NCBI GenBank assembly: GCA_017435745.1
Contig: JAFSEN010000066.1
Location: 1-34,973 of the forward strand
Direction of reading: 5' to 3'
Length of the DNA stretch: 34,973 nucleotides
Origin: Oscillospiraceae bacterium
GTDB taxonomy: Bacteria; Bacillota; Clostridia; Oscillospirales; Ruminococcaceae
Below are positions 1 through 7,019 of the stretch, piece by piece (positions within the stretch are counted from its first letter, which is position 1; each line of letters opens with the position of its first letter). The translations under genes and the position numbers were made by a program. The notes beneath the pieces were generated by a model, which saw only the letters and a program-made list of their open reading frames with translations, was not told the origin of the DNA and did not search any database.

Positions 1-1
1 A

Positions 2-553
2 GACGGAATATATTACCATATGACAACTTCCGACGGAAAAGCCCAGGCTTTTGTCCGCAGCGAATATAATGAGGAACTCGGCGGTCAGGAACTTATCTGG
101 AATTCCGTTCCGAGAAAGCTTGACGAAAGCCTTGATTGGGTCGAAAGCGGAGAACCTTATCTTGATGACGAAGGCCTTATCTGCGTTGAGATAACCGAAG
201 TTTTTAAGGACGGAACGAGAAAAACCGAAACCGTAAAAGCGGAAAAGAAAACAAAGCTTGTATATGCGGATTTTATCGAATATACCGAAAACAAAGCTTT
301 TGAAGTAAGAATCAACGCGGAGCGCGACGCAGACGGAAAATTTACGGAAATACACGGCAACGGTTGGGGCGCAACAAAATATAACGACGACGAAAACGGA
401 AACCCGATTTATACAATGCCTTATGAAAAAAACGATTGGGAAAGTTATATCCTTGAAAACGGCGACGCTGCAGTGGAAATAAAATATTATAAAATTGACG
501 ATCCGGAAAAAATTATTGAAGAAACCGTAATTTTTGACCATAAAAAGTATTGA
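2..553 (+). CDS. Partial hypothetical protein (3' end, start outside window)
   Basis: The reading frame is open to the left edge: codons before the first in-window ATG (base 20) read DGIYYH, and no ribosome binding site precedes that ATG, so this is the C-terminal part of a longer protein. I do not recognise the family. The visible 180 or so residues are acidic, rich in E, K, Y and N, with alternating hydrophobic/polar stretches typical of secreted beta-rich domains, much like the extracytoplasmic regions encoded downstream. A strong terminator follows 8 bases after the stop. It may be the last gene of another cassette of the same type lying to the left, but no Xre-type mini-gene follows it, unlike the next two cassettes. 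Identity as a lipoprotein or sensor tail is inference. Confidence 0.7.
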   Translation, partial: DGIYYHMTTSDGKAQAFVRSEYNEELGGQELIWNSVPRKLDESLDWVESGEPYLDDEGLICVEITEVFKDGTRKTETVKAEKKTKLVYADFIEYTENKAFEVRINAERDADGKFTEIHGNGWGATKYNDDENGNPIYTMPYEKNDWESYILENGDAAVEIKYYKIDDPEKIIEETVIFDHKKY

Positions 554-560
554 TAAAACA

Positions 561-593
561 AAAAACCTGCCCCGAAACCGGGGCAGGTTTTTT
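561..593 (+). terminator. Rho-independent terminator after the partial gene
   Basis: A near-perfect stem (561-574 with 579-592, loop AAAC) is GC-rich at its top and ends in a run of six T (588-593). It isolates the left-edge gene from the following promoter. Confidence 0.93.
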
Positions 594-625
594 GTTTTGC
601 TTAAAAAAATATTCCTGTTCCGAAT

Positions 626-643
626 AGACTATAAATTTAGTCT
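626..643. promoter_or_regulatory. Operator O1, cassette 1 (AGACTA-N6-TAGTCT)
   Basis: Perfect inverted repeat AGACTATAAATTTAGTCT whose last base is the first base of the -35 box. It is the first of three copies centred at 634.5, 657.5 and 690.5. Assignment to the adjacent BlaI-type repressor is inferred from position and repetition. Confidence 0.85.
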
Positions 644-671
644 TGACAAGACTATAGAAATAGTCTATATT
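643..671 (+). promoter_or_regulatory. Consensus promoter of cassette 1
   Basis: TTGACA (643-648) and TATATT (666-671) are separated by exactly 17 bases. The transcription start should fall near 677-680. One operator dyad fills the spacer, one ends at the -35 box and one lies in the leader, so repressor binding would block polymerase. Confidence 0.88.
649..666. promoter_or_regulatory. Operator O2, cassette 1
   Basis: Perfect AGACTA-TAGAAA-TAGTCT dyad that exactly fills the -35/-10 spacer; its last base is the first base of the -10 box. Confidence 0.87.
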
Positions 672-681
672 GAAGCTGTAA

Positions 682-699
682 AGACTATAAGTTTAGTCC
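682..699. promoter_or_regulatory. Operator O3, cassette 1
   Basis: AGACTA-TAAGTT-TAGTCC, one base short of perfect symmetry, between the predicted transcription start and the ribosome binding site (701-707). Confidence 0.82.
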
Positions 700-715
700 A
701 AAGGAGGATTTATAT

Positions 716-1084
716 ATGAAAGAGAAGAAAGAAAAACTCAATAACTCCCAGGTAAAAGTAATGCAGCTTCTTTGGGAAACCGGCGCAACCACCGCGAAAA
801 ACCTTTGTCTTATGGCGGCGGAGCGTTATGACTGGAACAAAAACACCACCTATACAATAATAAAATCCCTTGTTGAAATGGGCGCGGTTGAGCGCAGCGA
901 ACCGGATTTCCTCTGCACTCCGCTTCTTTCTCTTGAAGAAGTCCGCAGAACCGAAACCAAAGGCCTTGTTGATAAATTTTTCCACGGTTCCGCAAGCGCG
1001 TTTTTTTCCGCGTTTCTCGAAGACGAAAGCATTTCTTCCGAGGAGCTGGAAGCCCTTAAAAAAATCATCAACGAGAAGAAATGA
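716..1084 (+). CDS. BlaI/MecI/CopY-family repressor, cassette 1
   Basis: A 122-residue winged-helix repressor of the BlaI/MecI family (usual length about 120-130). The N-terminal two thirds carry the winged helix (about residues 9-75, with recognition-helix segment NKNTTYTIIKSL), followed by the C-terminal dimerisation helices ending EELEALKKII. Known members bind dyads as dimers and are inactivated when a partner BlaR1-type protein triggers their cleavage near residue 101. Here the equivalent position reads S-A-F rather than the classical N-F, so the same cleavage is not guaranteed. The start is fixed by AAGGAGG (701-707) 8 bases upstream. The gene lies directly behind three AGACTA-N6-TAGTCT dyads, so autoregulation is likely. 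The M56 gene follows after 36 bases. Confidence 0.93.
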   Translation: MKEKKEKLNNSQVKVMQLLWETGATTAKNLCLMAAERYDWNKNTTYTIIKSLVEMGAVERSEPDFLCTPLLSLEEVRRTETKGLVDKFFHGSASAFFSAFLEDESISSEELEALKKIINEKK

Positions 1085-1120
1085 TTTCCGTTTTAATGAA
1101 TCCGAAACGAGGTGATTTTT

Positions 1121-4100
1121 GTGATCGTTGATTTATATTTAAAAGTTTTAAACCTTTCAATTTCTGCAATTCCGCTGATTGCGGCTTTGCTTGTTCTGCG
1201 GCTGCTTTTCAAAAAAATAGTTCCCCGAAAGGTTTTCTATATCGCATGGGCGCTTGTTTTCCTCCGGCTTATGGTGCCGTTTTCTCTTGAAAGCGACCTT
1301 AGTTTCTTTAATATTGTTCCGAAAGCGGAGATCGTTGAGGAAAATATCGGAACATCGGTTGTTTTTGTAGAAAACAAAAACGAGCGGGTGGAATTTCCGG
1401 TTTTTGTAAATCCCGGAAGAGATAACCCAAACGTTGATATGCCCTATCATTCCGCCATAACCGGAGAAATCGTAACCGGGCCGGATATCACAACCGTTCC
1501 CATGGATAAAAATCAAATTTACGGAACGGTCTGGATTTTCGGAACGGGAGCACTGCTTCTTTTCGGAATAATCGGATATTTCGCCGTGCTCAGAAAACTT
1601 AAATTTGAAAGTATCGAATATACCGACAAAATCCGCCTTTCGGAGTTTTTCAAAACTCCTGTTGTCTGCGGGCTTATCCGCCCGAAAATAATCCTTCCGA
1701 TGAATTTTGACCTTGACGACGAGGCAAAAATAAAATCCGTAATTTCCCATGAGTGTACCCATATCCGCCGGGGAGATAACCTTTGGCGGCTTTTGGCAAC
1801 GTTTACTCTTTATGTCCATTGGTTCAACCCGCTGGTCTGGATCTGCTACAACGCTTTTATCCGTGATATGGAAGTTTCCTGCGACGAAGCGGTTCTTTCC
1901 GGTGCAAAAAACGATATTCGCGGCGAATATGCCGAAAGCCTTGTTGCCCTTGCCGGAAAAGGAACGAACCCCCTTTATGGCGGAGTTCTTTCCTTCGGCG
2001 AATGTGCTGTTAAAGAAAGGGTGAAATGTATAATGAACTTTAAGAAAACAACTTTGATGATAATAATTCTCTGCGTTGCGGCAATTGCTGCGCTTGGGGT
2101 TATTTTCCTCACCAATCCAAGTGTGCTTGAAGAAGGCGAACAGAGCGTTTCTTACGAAACATTTGAAACCGAAAATTCAAAGGCGGTTTACAGTAAAGAA
2201 AACGGACTTGAAATTGAAGTTACCATAAAGAACACCGATAATAAAACAGTCTGGCTCGGCCCGGCAACATATATTTATTCTGCGGTTGAAGGCAACAAAA
2301 GCCAGTTTATCGGGGTTTACAACAACGGCGGAGTACTTATGATAAGAAAAGACGATGAAGCTCTTTTCTGCGACGCTATTCCGGCGGAAAAATTCCACGA
2401 ATCCGTAAGAGCGGCTCTTCCGGCAGGAGAATATATCCTCGAAAGAGAAGTGTATTTTGACGAAGGGCTTACCCCCACAAAGCTTTATGCGGATTTCCAT
2501 TTTGAGATAAAGGAAAACCATTCTTTTAAAACTGCAGAAGATATTGTAGCTTTCGTGAAAGAAAACCCGGATATGCTGAAACTTATCGAAAACCCTTCCT
2601 CCGAAAAACCGAGAGCGCTTAAAGATTACACAAAAGCAAATCCGGAAATTCCGGAAGCCGTTGTTGAGTTTCTTTATCTTTTCGACAGCGCTTTTGTAAC
2701 CCTTGAAGTTCCGGATTTTTCAAGCCTTGATGACGGAACCGGAATTTTTGACGAGCTGGAACAGCTTCTTCGCTACCAGGTTGCAAGAATGAGGATTGAA
2801 AATGATTATAACGTCGATTTCGATCTTGAAATTGAAGAAGAATCCTCTTCCGGCGGAACCTATGTTTATACTTATATCTGGAGCCAGACCACCAATACCG
2901 GAAGAAATCCTTCCGGAAGAGATTACTGGAAGTTTGTTCTTGAAGAATCTTCGGCGGGAAAACTGAAAATCAAAGAATTTGAATATGAAGAAAGAGGAAA
3001 AGGCGGACTTTATCCCGGCCTTGAAAATATTTTTGAAGATATAAAAACGCGTTATTATTCGTATCACAACGATGATTATGAGTTTATCGCAAACATCGGA
3101 ATCTGCGAACTTATGATAGAAAACGGATTTTTTAAAGATCCTTCCGAAGAAGATTCTTTCCGAAGCGATCTTTCCGGAAAAATTGTTTCCGGCGACGCAA
3201 TAAACGAAATTATTCCTTTGAAGGATTTTCCGGAAGAAGAGATCCTTGGCGCAACCGAAAAAGCGGAATATTACAGAAATTTGCTTCTCAATATAACTTC
3301 CGGTGCATCCGAAATCAAAGCGGGGGGAATCACCGTTAATTTTCCGCAATACGGAACAGACTGCGTTGTAACGCTGGACGAAGAAAACGCGGGAAAACTG
3401 ATGAATGCAATCGAAAAAATAAATATTCTTACGGTTGTTCCAATGCCTAACCCGAACACCGGCGGAATGTTTGAAATTTATCTTGAAACAGAAAGCAACA
3501 TTGTAAAAATAAAATATGACGGAAGGCTTGTTCTTTCCCACAGAGGCGCGGAATATGCAAGCGTTTTTGACGGCGAGTTTATCGCCGGAGTTTTCGGCGA
3601 AATGCAGAATATTATAGATGAGGTGCTTGCAAATTCGGAAGAATACAGCGAACAGGAAACAAGCCCCGCAATCGGACATAACCTTTATTCCGCAATCTAT
3701 TCCGGAGAAGTTCCGGAAGGAAAATATATTCCGAAACCGAGCGTTCTTCCTTCGGAAGTTGTATGGGCGGATAATGAACAAAGAAAATATTGCAAAAAAC
3801 TTATTGAGGACATTGATATTGATTTGGCAAGCGCGTTCGTCGTGGGAAATACAGGATATGAGAACACAAAAGTTGGCATAAGTAAGACGGAAGCATTCGG
3901 GCTGCTCAGTATTCTTCAGGAAACACAGCTTTTTGTAAGTGAACCGACAAATCCCAATACTCCGGCAGCGAAGGAAATTCATATTGTAATGCAATCCGGC
4001 GATTATATAAAAATCGTTTGGGATACAAGCTATTTTACCCTTTACCGCAAGGGAGATGAAGTTGCTTACCGCTTTGACGGAAGCAGAATGAAAGATTTCT

Positions 4101-4951
4101 TCACTAAATTTTCAAATGCTGCCGACAGCTTTTTTGCTCAGGGAGAGGGCACACAGGCACAGTATCCCGGCGGCGAGGATATGGAACATCTTATTCCGGA
4201 CGGAACGGAACCTTATGTAACTCTTTTCAGCAATTCCGACAAAACCGCGGCGGTTAATTATGCAATAGCAGAAGAACTCCGTGACCTTCTGACATACGAA
4301 AATATCGAAAGAATTGATGATCCCGAAGAAGCGGGAACTTCTTCTCCTTCCCTCGGAAAAGCCCTTGCAACCGTTGATACGATTGAATTTATAAACAAAG
4401 ATGACGGAAAGAAATATACTCTTTCGCTTTACGAAAAAGGATTTGTCTTAAGCGGAAGCGCGCCGGCAAAATTTAACGGAGCAAAAATCACCGTTGAAGA
4501 AGACACATGGGAATATTTTATCAACAAAATCAATACCGAATTTGAAAACGCGGAGTATCTAATTCCTTATTGGTTCGGGCTTGTAAGCCCAAAAAGGGTT
4601 AAAGAAGTTGTTGTTTTCGGAGAAAACGGAGAAAAATACAGCTATACCCAAAAAGACGATACCTTTGATAATTTCTTCAGCATTTTTAAATCTGACATAA
4701 AAGTTTCTTCCCTCGAAGAACGTTTTGACGGAAACAAAATTGCCGAAAATCTTTCCGGAGAATATATCAGAGTTAAAATTTATTTTGAAACCGGAACAGT
4801 TTATGAAATCATTGCGGAGCGGGATTATATCACCATGGTATCGAGCGATATGAACTACGGACTTCGCTATGTCCTTGAGGAAAAAGCGGATGCTTACGAT
4901 GCCTTCCTAGATTATGCGGAAGGCGGCCCCATAAACGCAGTTACCGGATAA
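1121..4951 (+). CDS. BlaR1-like M56 metallopeptidase with giant repeat-bearing sensor region, cassette 1
   Basis: A 1276-residue integral membrane zinc peptidase of family M56, about twice the length of BlaR1. I chose GTG 1121 rather than GTG 1112, because GAGGTG (1109-1114) is the ribosome binding site and overlaps the earlier codon. Four membrane segments lie near residues 14-30, 38-54, 139-160 and 310-330. Between the third and fourth is the zinc motif HECTH (about residue 210), with downstream EVSCDEAVL supplying the third ligand. After the last membrane segment come about 940 extracytoplasmic residues: an Ig-like segment (about 335-470), an unrecognised segment (about 480-730), then four divergent copies of a module of about 110 residues. 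By analogy it should sense an extracellular signal and inactivate the upstream repressor. No penicillin-binding domain is recognisable, so a beta-lactam signal is not supported. Confidence 0.9.
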   Translation: MIVDLYLKVLNLSISAIPLIAALLVLRLLFKKIVPRKVFYIAWALVFLRLMVPFSLESDLSFFNIVPKAEIVEENIGTSVVFVENKNERVEFPVFVNPGRDNPNVDMPYHSAITGEIVTGPDITTVPMDKNQIYGTVWIFGTGALLLFGIIGYFAVLRKLKFESIEYTDKIRLSEFFKTPVVCGLIRPKIILPMNFDLDDEAKIKSVISHECTHIRRGDNLWRLLATFTLYVHWFNPLVWICYNAFIRDMEVSCDEAVLSGAKNDIRGEYAESLVALAGKGTNPLYGGVLSFGECAVKERVKCIMNFKKTTLMIIILCVAAIAALGVIFLTNPSVLEEGEQSVSYETFETENSKAVYSKENGLEIEVTIKNTDNKTVWLGPATYIYSAVEGNKSQFIGVYNNGGVLMIRKDDEALFCDAIPAEKFHESVRAALPAGEYILEREVYFDEGLTPTKLYADFHFEIKENHSFKTAEDIVAFVKENPDMLKLIENPSSEKPRALKDYTKANPEIPEAVVEFLYLFDSAFVTLEVPDFSSLDDGTGIFDELEQLLRYQVARMRIENDYNVDFDLEIEEESSSGGTYVYTYIWSQTTNTGRNPSGRDYWKFVLEESSAGKLKIKEFEYEERGKGGLYPGLENIFEDIKTRYYSYHNDDYEFIANIGICELMIENGFFKDPSEEDSFRSDLSGKIVSGDAINEIIPLKDFPEEEILGATEKAEYYRNLLLNITSGASEIKAGGITVNFPQYGTDCVVTLDEENAGKLMNAIEKINILTVVPMPNPNTGGMFEIYLETESNIVKIKYDGRLVLSHRGAEYASVFDGEFIAGVFGEMQNIIDEVLANSEEYSEQETSPAIGHNLYSAIYSGEVPEGKYIPKPSVLPSEVVWADNEQRKYCKKLIEDIDIDLASAFVVGNTGYENTKVGISKTEAFGLLSILQETQLFVSEPTNPNTPAAKEIHIVMQSGDYIKIVWDTSYFTLYRKGDEVAYRFDGSRMKDFFTKFSNAADSFFAQGEGTQAQYPGGEDMEHLIPDGTEPYVTLFSNSDKTAAVNYAIAEELRDLLTYENIERIDDPEEAGTSSPSLGKALATVDTIEFINKDDGKKYTLSLYEKGFVLSGSAPAKFNGAKITVEEDTWEYFINKINTEFENAEYLIPYWFGLVSPKRVKEVVVFGENGEKYSYTQKDDTFDNFFSIFKSDIKVSSLEERFDGNKIAENLSGEYIRVKIYFETGTVYEIIAERDYITMVSSDMNYGLRYVLEEKADAYDAFLDYAEGGPINAVTG

Positions 4952-4969
4952 ACTAAAGAGGTGTTATTT

Positions 4970-6076
4970 ATGTTTAAAAAACTTCTTGCGGTTTTAATCG
5001 CAATATTAATGCTCTGCTCCTGCGCAGTGCAGGAAGAACCTGAAATTCCGGAAACGGAAACTCCGGCTGTTCCGGAAGTGGAAACTCCTGTAATTCCTGA
5101 AGAGAAAGAATCCGAAGAACCGGAAGCCGAAAGCGAAGCTGAAAAAGAAATATATCCGCAGGGATTTGAATTTATCAATGAGAACGATGTTGCATATATC
5201 CGTGTTTCGGACAACATTGGAAGTACAAGCGAAATCTATCCTTATGATGATTGTTTCGCTGAAATTATCGAAAAACTCCGCGGTTTTGAAATTGTTGGAA
5301 CTCCGGAAAAATTCAGCCAAAGCGATTTTGAAGCCCAGGGCGATGAATACGTTTATATGATATTAACCTTCAACAGCGAAAAGGTCTATAATCTTATATT
5401 TACAAGCGACTCTCTCCGCATGATCGGTCACGATATCAAAGGCTGTCTTGAATACAAAACCGCGGCGGACGGCTATGGGCTTTTCAAGAGTTATGCGGAA
5501 GAGAACGCCAACGACAATGCTAACCCCATGACCGGCAAGCCGGTAATTTACCTCTATCCCGAAAAGGAAACCAAGGTGACCGTAAAGCTCGATTTTGACG
5601 GAAAGCTCACCTATACCTATCCCGCCCTCAATAACGGCTGGAAAGTCCTTGCAGAGCCGGACGGCACCCTTACAAACCTTGAGGACAATTCAACCCATTA
5701 TTACCTTTTCTGGGAAGGCTTCGCAAGACCGGAATGGACTTATGAAAAAGGCTTTGTCATAAAAGGCAGCGAAACCGAAAGCTTCCTCCGGGAAAACCTT
5801 GCAAAAATGGGCCTTACCCCAAGGGAATATAACGATTTCATCACCTATTGGGTGCCGAAAATGCAGGGAAACCCCTATAACCTCATTTCCTTCTCCGGCG
5901 ATGAATACTCCGAAATTGCAAAACTCACCGTTGACCCCAAACCGGACAGCATGATAAGAATCCATATGGTATGGAAAGCGCTTGATGAGCCCATTGAAAT
6001 CGAACCGCAGGTCCTTCCGACTTTTGAAAGAAAAGGCTTCACCCTTGTTGAATGGGGCGGAACGGAAATTTATTAA
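4970..6076 (+). CDS. Lipoprotein with acidic linker and C-terminal KPVIYLYP domain
   Basis: A 368-residue predicted lipoprotein. The start is ATG 4970, 8 bases after AAAGAGG; the in-frame GTG at 4961 overlaps that site. The N-terminus is a signal peptide ending in the lipobox-like LCSC, followed by a Glu/Pro-rich linker (about residues 20-60) that would span the cell wall. A small alpha/beta segment covers about 62-180. The C-terminal part opens with KPVIYLYPEKETKVTV, a motif I recognise only as recurrent in secreted bacterial proteins of unknown function. The C-terminal half (from about 5520) prefers codons ending in C (ACC, CCC, CTC, TTC), unlike the first half and the neighbours, suggesting a mosaic gene. 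It sits 18 bases after the M56 gene and is probably co-transcribed. Its head lacks the VEI-DPT motif of the cassette 2 lipoproteins. Confidence 0.88.
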   Translation: MFKKLLAVLIAILMLCSCAVQEEPEIPETETPAVPEVETPVIPEEKESEEPEAESEAEKEIYPQGFEFINENDVAYIRVSDNIGSTSEIYPYDDCFAEIIEKLRGFEIVGTPEKFSQSDFEAQGDEYVYMILTFNSEKVYNLIFTSDSLRMIGHDIKGCLEYKTAADGYGLFKSYAEENANDNANPMTGKPVIYLYPEKETKVTVKLDFDGKLTYTYPALNNGWKVLAEPDGTLTNLEDNSTHYYLFWEGFARPEWTYEKGFVIKGSETESFLRENLAKMGLTPREYNDFITYWVPKMQGNPYNLISFSGDEYSEIAKLTVDPKPDSMIRIHMVWKALDEPIEIEPQVLPTFERKGFTLVEWGGTEIY

Positions 6077-6131
6077 AAAACCCGAAACAAAATCCGATTT
6101 TCTGCGACTTAATATACAGGGGGTGGAACGG

Positions 6132-6329
6132 ATGCTCACAATGCTTAAAAACCTTAGAAGAGAAAGAAAAATGACCCAGGGGAACCTTGCGCGGATTTTT
6201 CATATCTCACAGACCTCCGTCAGCAAGTATGAAACCGGAGAAGCTGTTCCGGATCTTGAAATGGTCGTAAAAATGGCGGATTTTTTCGGCGTTTCGCTGG
6301 ATGATTTCATAATACGCGAAGCAAAATAA
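6132..6329 (+). CDS. Mini Xre-family transcriptional regulator, cassette 1
   Basis: A 65-residue protein that is almost entirely one Xre/HTH_3 DNA-binding domain: RRERKMTQGNLARIF (helices 1-2), SQTSVSKYETGEAVPD (recognition helix and turn), then DLEMVVKMADFFGVSLDDFI. The start is ATG 6132, 5 bases after GGGGGTGG; an ATG at 6141 is an alternative, but the paralogue at 16991 has a start codon at the same relative position. It is the last gene of cassette 1, just before a strong terminator. The coding DNA is very similar to 16991-17185, so the two are recent duplicates. Its target is unknown; a 15-base palindrome lies 48 bases after its stop. Confidence 0.92.
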   Translation: MLTMLKNLRRERKMTQGNLARIFHISQTSVSKYETGEAVPDLEMVVKMADFFGVSLDDFIIREAK

Positions 6330-6336
6330 AAATTAT

Positions 6337-6371
6337 AAAAGCGCATCTCCAACCGGGCGATGCGCTTTTTT
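6337..6371 (+). terminator. Terminator of cassette 1
   Basis: An 11-base stem AAAAGCGCATC (6337-6347) with GATGCGCTTTT (6359-6369), a loop of 11 bases and a run of six T (6366-6371). It closes the operon 8 bases after the Xre stop. Confidence 0.92.
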
Positions 6372-6372
6372 A

Positions 6373-6424
6373 GCTTTGCAACCCGAAGTTGCGGAAATTC
6401 CACCAAAAATCGATTGCAAAAGCC
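6373..6424. repeat. 52-base intergenic element, copy 1, with 15-base palindrome
   Basis: Contains the inverted repeat GCAACCCGAAGTTGC (6378-6392). The whole stretch matches the reverse complement of 17958-18010 at 41 of 52 positions with one gap (aligned by eye). Both copies lie between a cassette terminator and the next BlaI promoter. A weak promoter-like pair follows the palindrome (TTGCAA 6413-6418, 17 bases, TAAAGT). It may be an operator for the nearby Xre-type regulators or the relic of a lost promoter. Confidence 0.6.
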
Positions 6425-6472
6425 GCTTATATTTATTAAAGTTAGGCTAAAACAAAGATTTTGAAAAATAAT

Positions 6473-6486
6473 TTAGACAAACGTAA
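6473..6486. promoter_or_regulatory. Probable upstream operator O1, cassette 2
   Basis: TTAGACAAACGTAA matches the O3 site (TTAGACAACTGTAA, 6545-6558) at 12 of 14 positions. Relative to the BlaI core TACA-NN-TGTA it has two mismatches, so it may be a weak site about 20 bases upstream of the -35 box. Confidence 0.5.
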
Positions 6487-6505
6487 AATATTTTAACAAA
6501 ACCTA

Positions 6506-6534
6506 TTGACAACGTGGTTTTACAGATGTACAAT
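6506..6534 (+). promoter_or_regulatory. Consensus promoter of cassette 2
   Basis: TTGACA (6506-6511), 17-base spacer, TACAAT (6529-6534). The operator at 6521-6530 covers the end of the spacer and the start of the -10 box. Confidence 0.87.
6521..6530. promoter_or_regulatory. Operator O2, cassette 2 (TACA-GA-TGTA)
   Basis: A perfect match to the classical BlaI/MecI operator core TACA-NN-TGTA, overlapping the -10 box, so binding should exclude polymerase. Confidence 0.8.
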
Positions 6535-6547
6535 CAAACTGTAATTA

Positions 6548-6557
6548 GACAACTGTA
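6548..6557. promoter_or_regulatory. Operator O3, cassette 2 (GACA-AC-TGTA)
   Basis: One mismatch from the BlaI core, centred 27 bases after O2, between the expected transcription start and the ribosome binding site. Confidence 0.65.
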
Positions 6558-6574
6558 AAAAGGAGATTTTTAAA

Positions 6575-6970
6575 ATGAGCGAAAAAAAAGAACTTGTTCA
6601 TCTTCCCAATTCCGAACTTGAAATCATGATGGCAATATGGGAAATGAAAAAACCTGTTTCCCGTCTTGAAATTGACGAAAAGCTTGCCGAAAAAAACTGG
6701 CAGCCCACAACTGTCCTCAAGTTCCTTTCGCGCCTTACCGAAAAAGGTTTTCTTTCCTGCGAAAAACCGGAAGGCAGCAAAACAAATATCTATACCGCCC
6801 TTGTTTCCGAAGAGGAATATCTTGAATTTGAAAGCAACAGCGTTCTTGGAAAATTTTGCGGACGCTCGGTAAAATCCCTTGTTGCAAATCTTTATGAAAA
6901 CAACACCATCAACGACAGCGAACTTGACGAACTTCAAAAATTTATTGAAGAAGCGAAACAAAAACGTTAA
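6575..6970 (+). CDS. BlaI/MecI-family repressor, cassette 2
   Basis: A 131-residue BlaI/MecI-type winged-helix repressor. The DNA-binding domain spans about residues 10-80 (LEIMMAIWEMKKPVSRLEI, then recognition segment QPTTVLKFLSRLTEKGFL) and the C-terminal dimerisation part ends in ELDELQKFIEEAK. The region matching the known N-F cleavage site reads VANLYENN, with an N-L pair, closer to the classical site than its two paralogues. The start is supported by AGGAGA 8-9 bases upstream. Its promoter carries the classical TACA-NN-TGTA core, whereas the promoters of the other two repressors carry different dyads. The partner M56 gene follows after 49 bases. Confidence 0.93.
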   Translation: MSEKKELVHLPNSELEIMMAIWEMKKPVSRLEIDEKLAEKNWQPTTVLKFLSRLTEKGFLSCEKPEGSKTNIYTALVSEEEYLEFESNSVLGKFCGRSVKSLVANLYENNTINDSELDELQKFIEEAKQKR

Positions 6971-7019
6971 AAACAGACACTTATATAGTAGAAGAAAATA
7001 CTTATAAGAGGGTGAAAGC

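Noticed and set aside
2720..3994. Minus-strand open frame of 424 codons inside the cassette 1 M56 gene
   Set aside because: Antisense shadow with Phe/Arg/Ile-rich sequence and no ribosome binding site; such long shadows arise because GAA and TTC-type codons on the coding strand leave few stops. The same applies to 8655-9704, 13330-14544 and 15864-16997 on the minus strand.
716..4951. Classical beta-lactam resistance operon (blaI-blaR1-blaZ)
   Set aside because: The M56 proteins lack a visible penicillin-binding sensor domain (no S-x-x-K/S-x-N/K-T-G set recognised) and no beta-lactamase or PBP gene is nearby.
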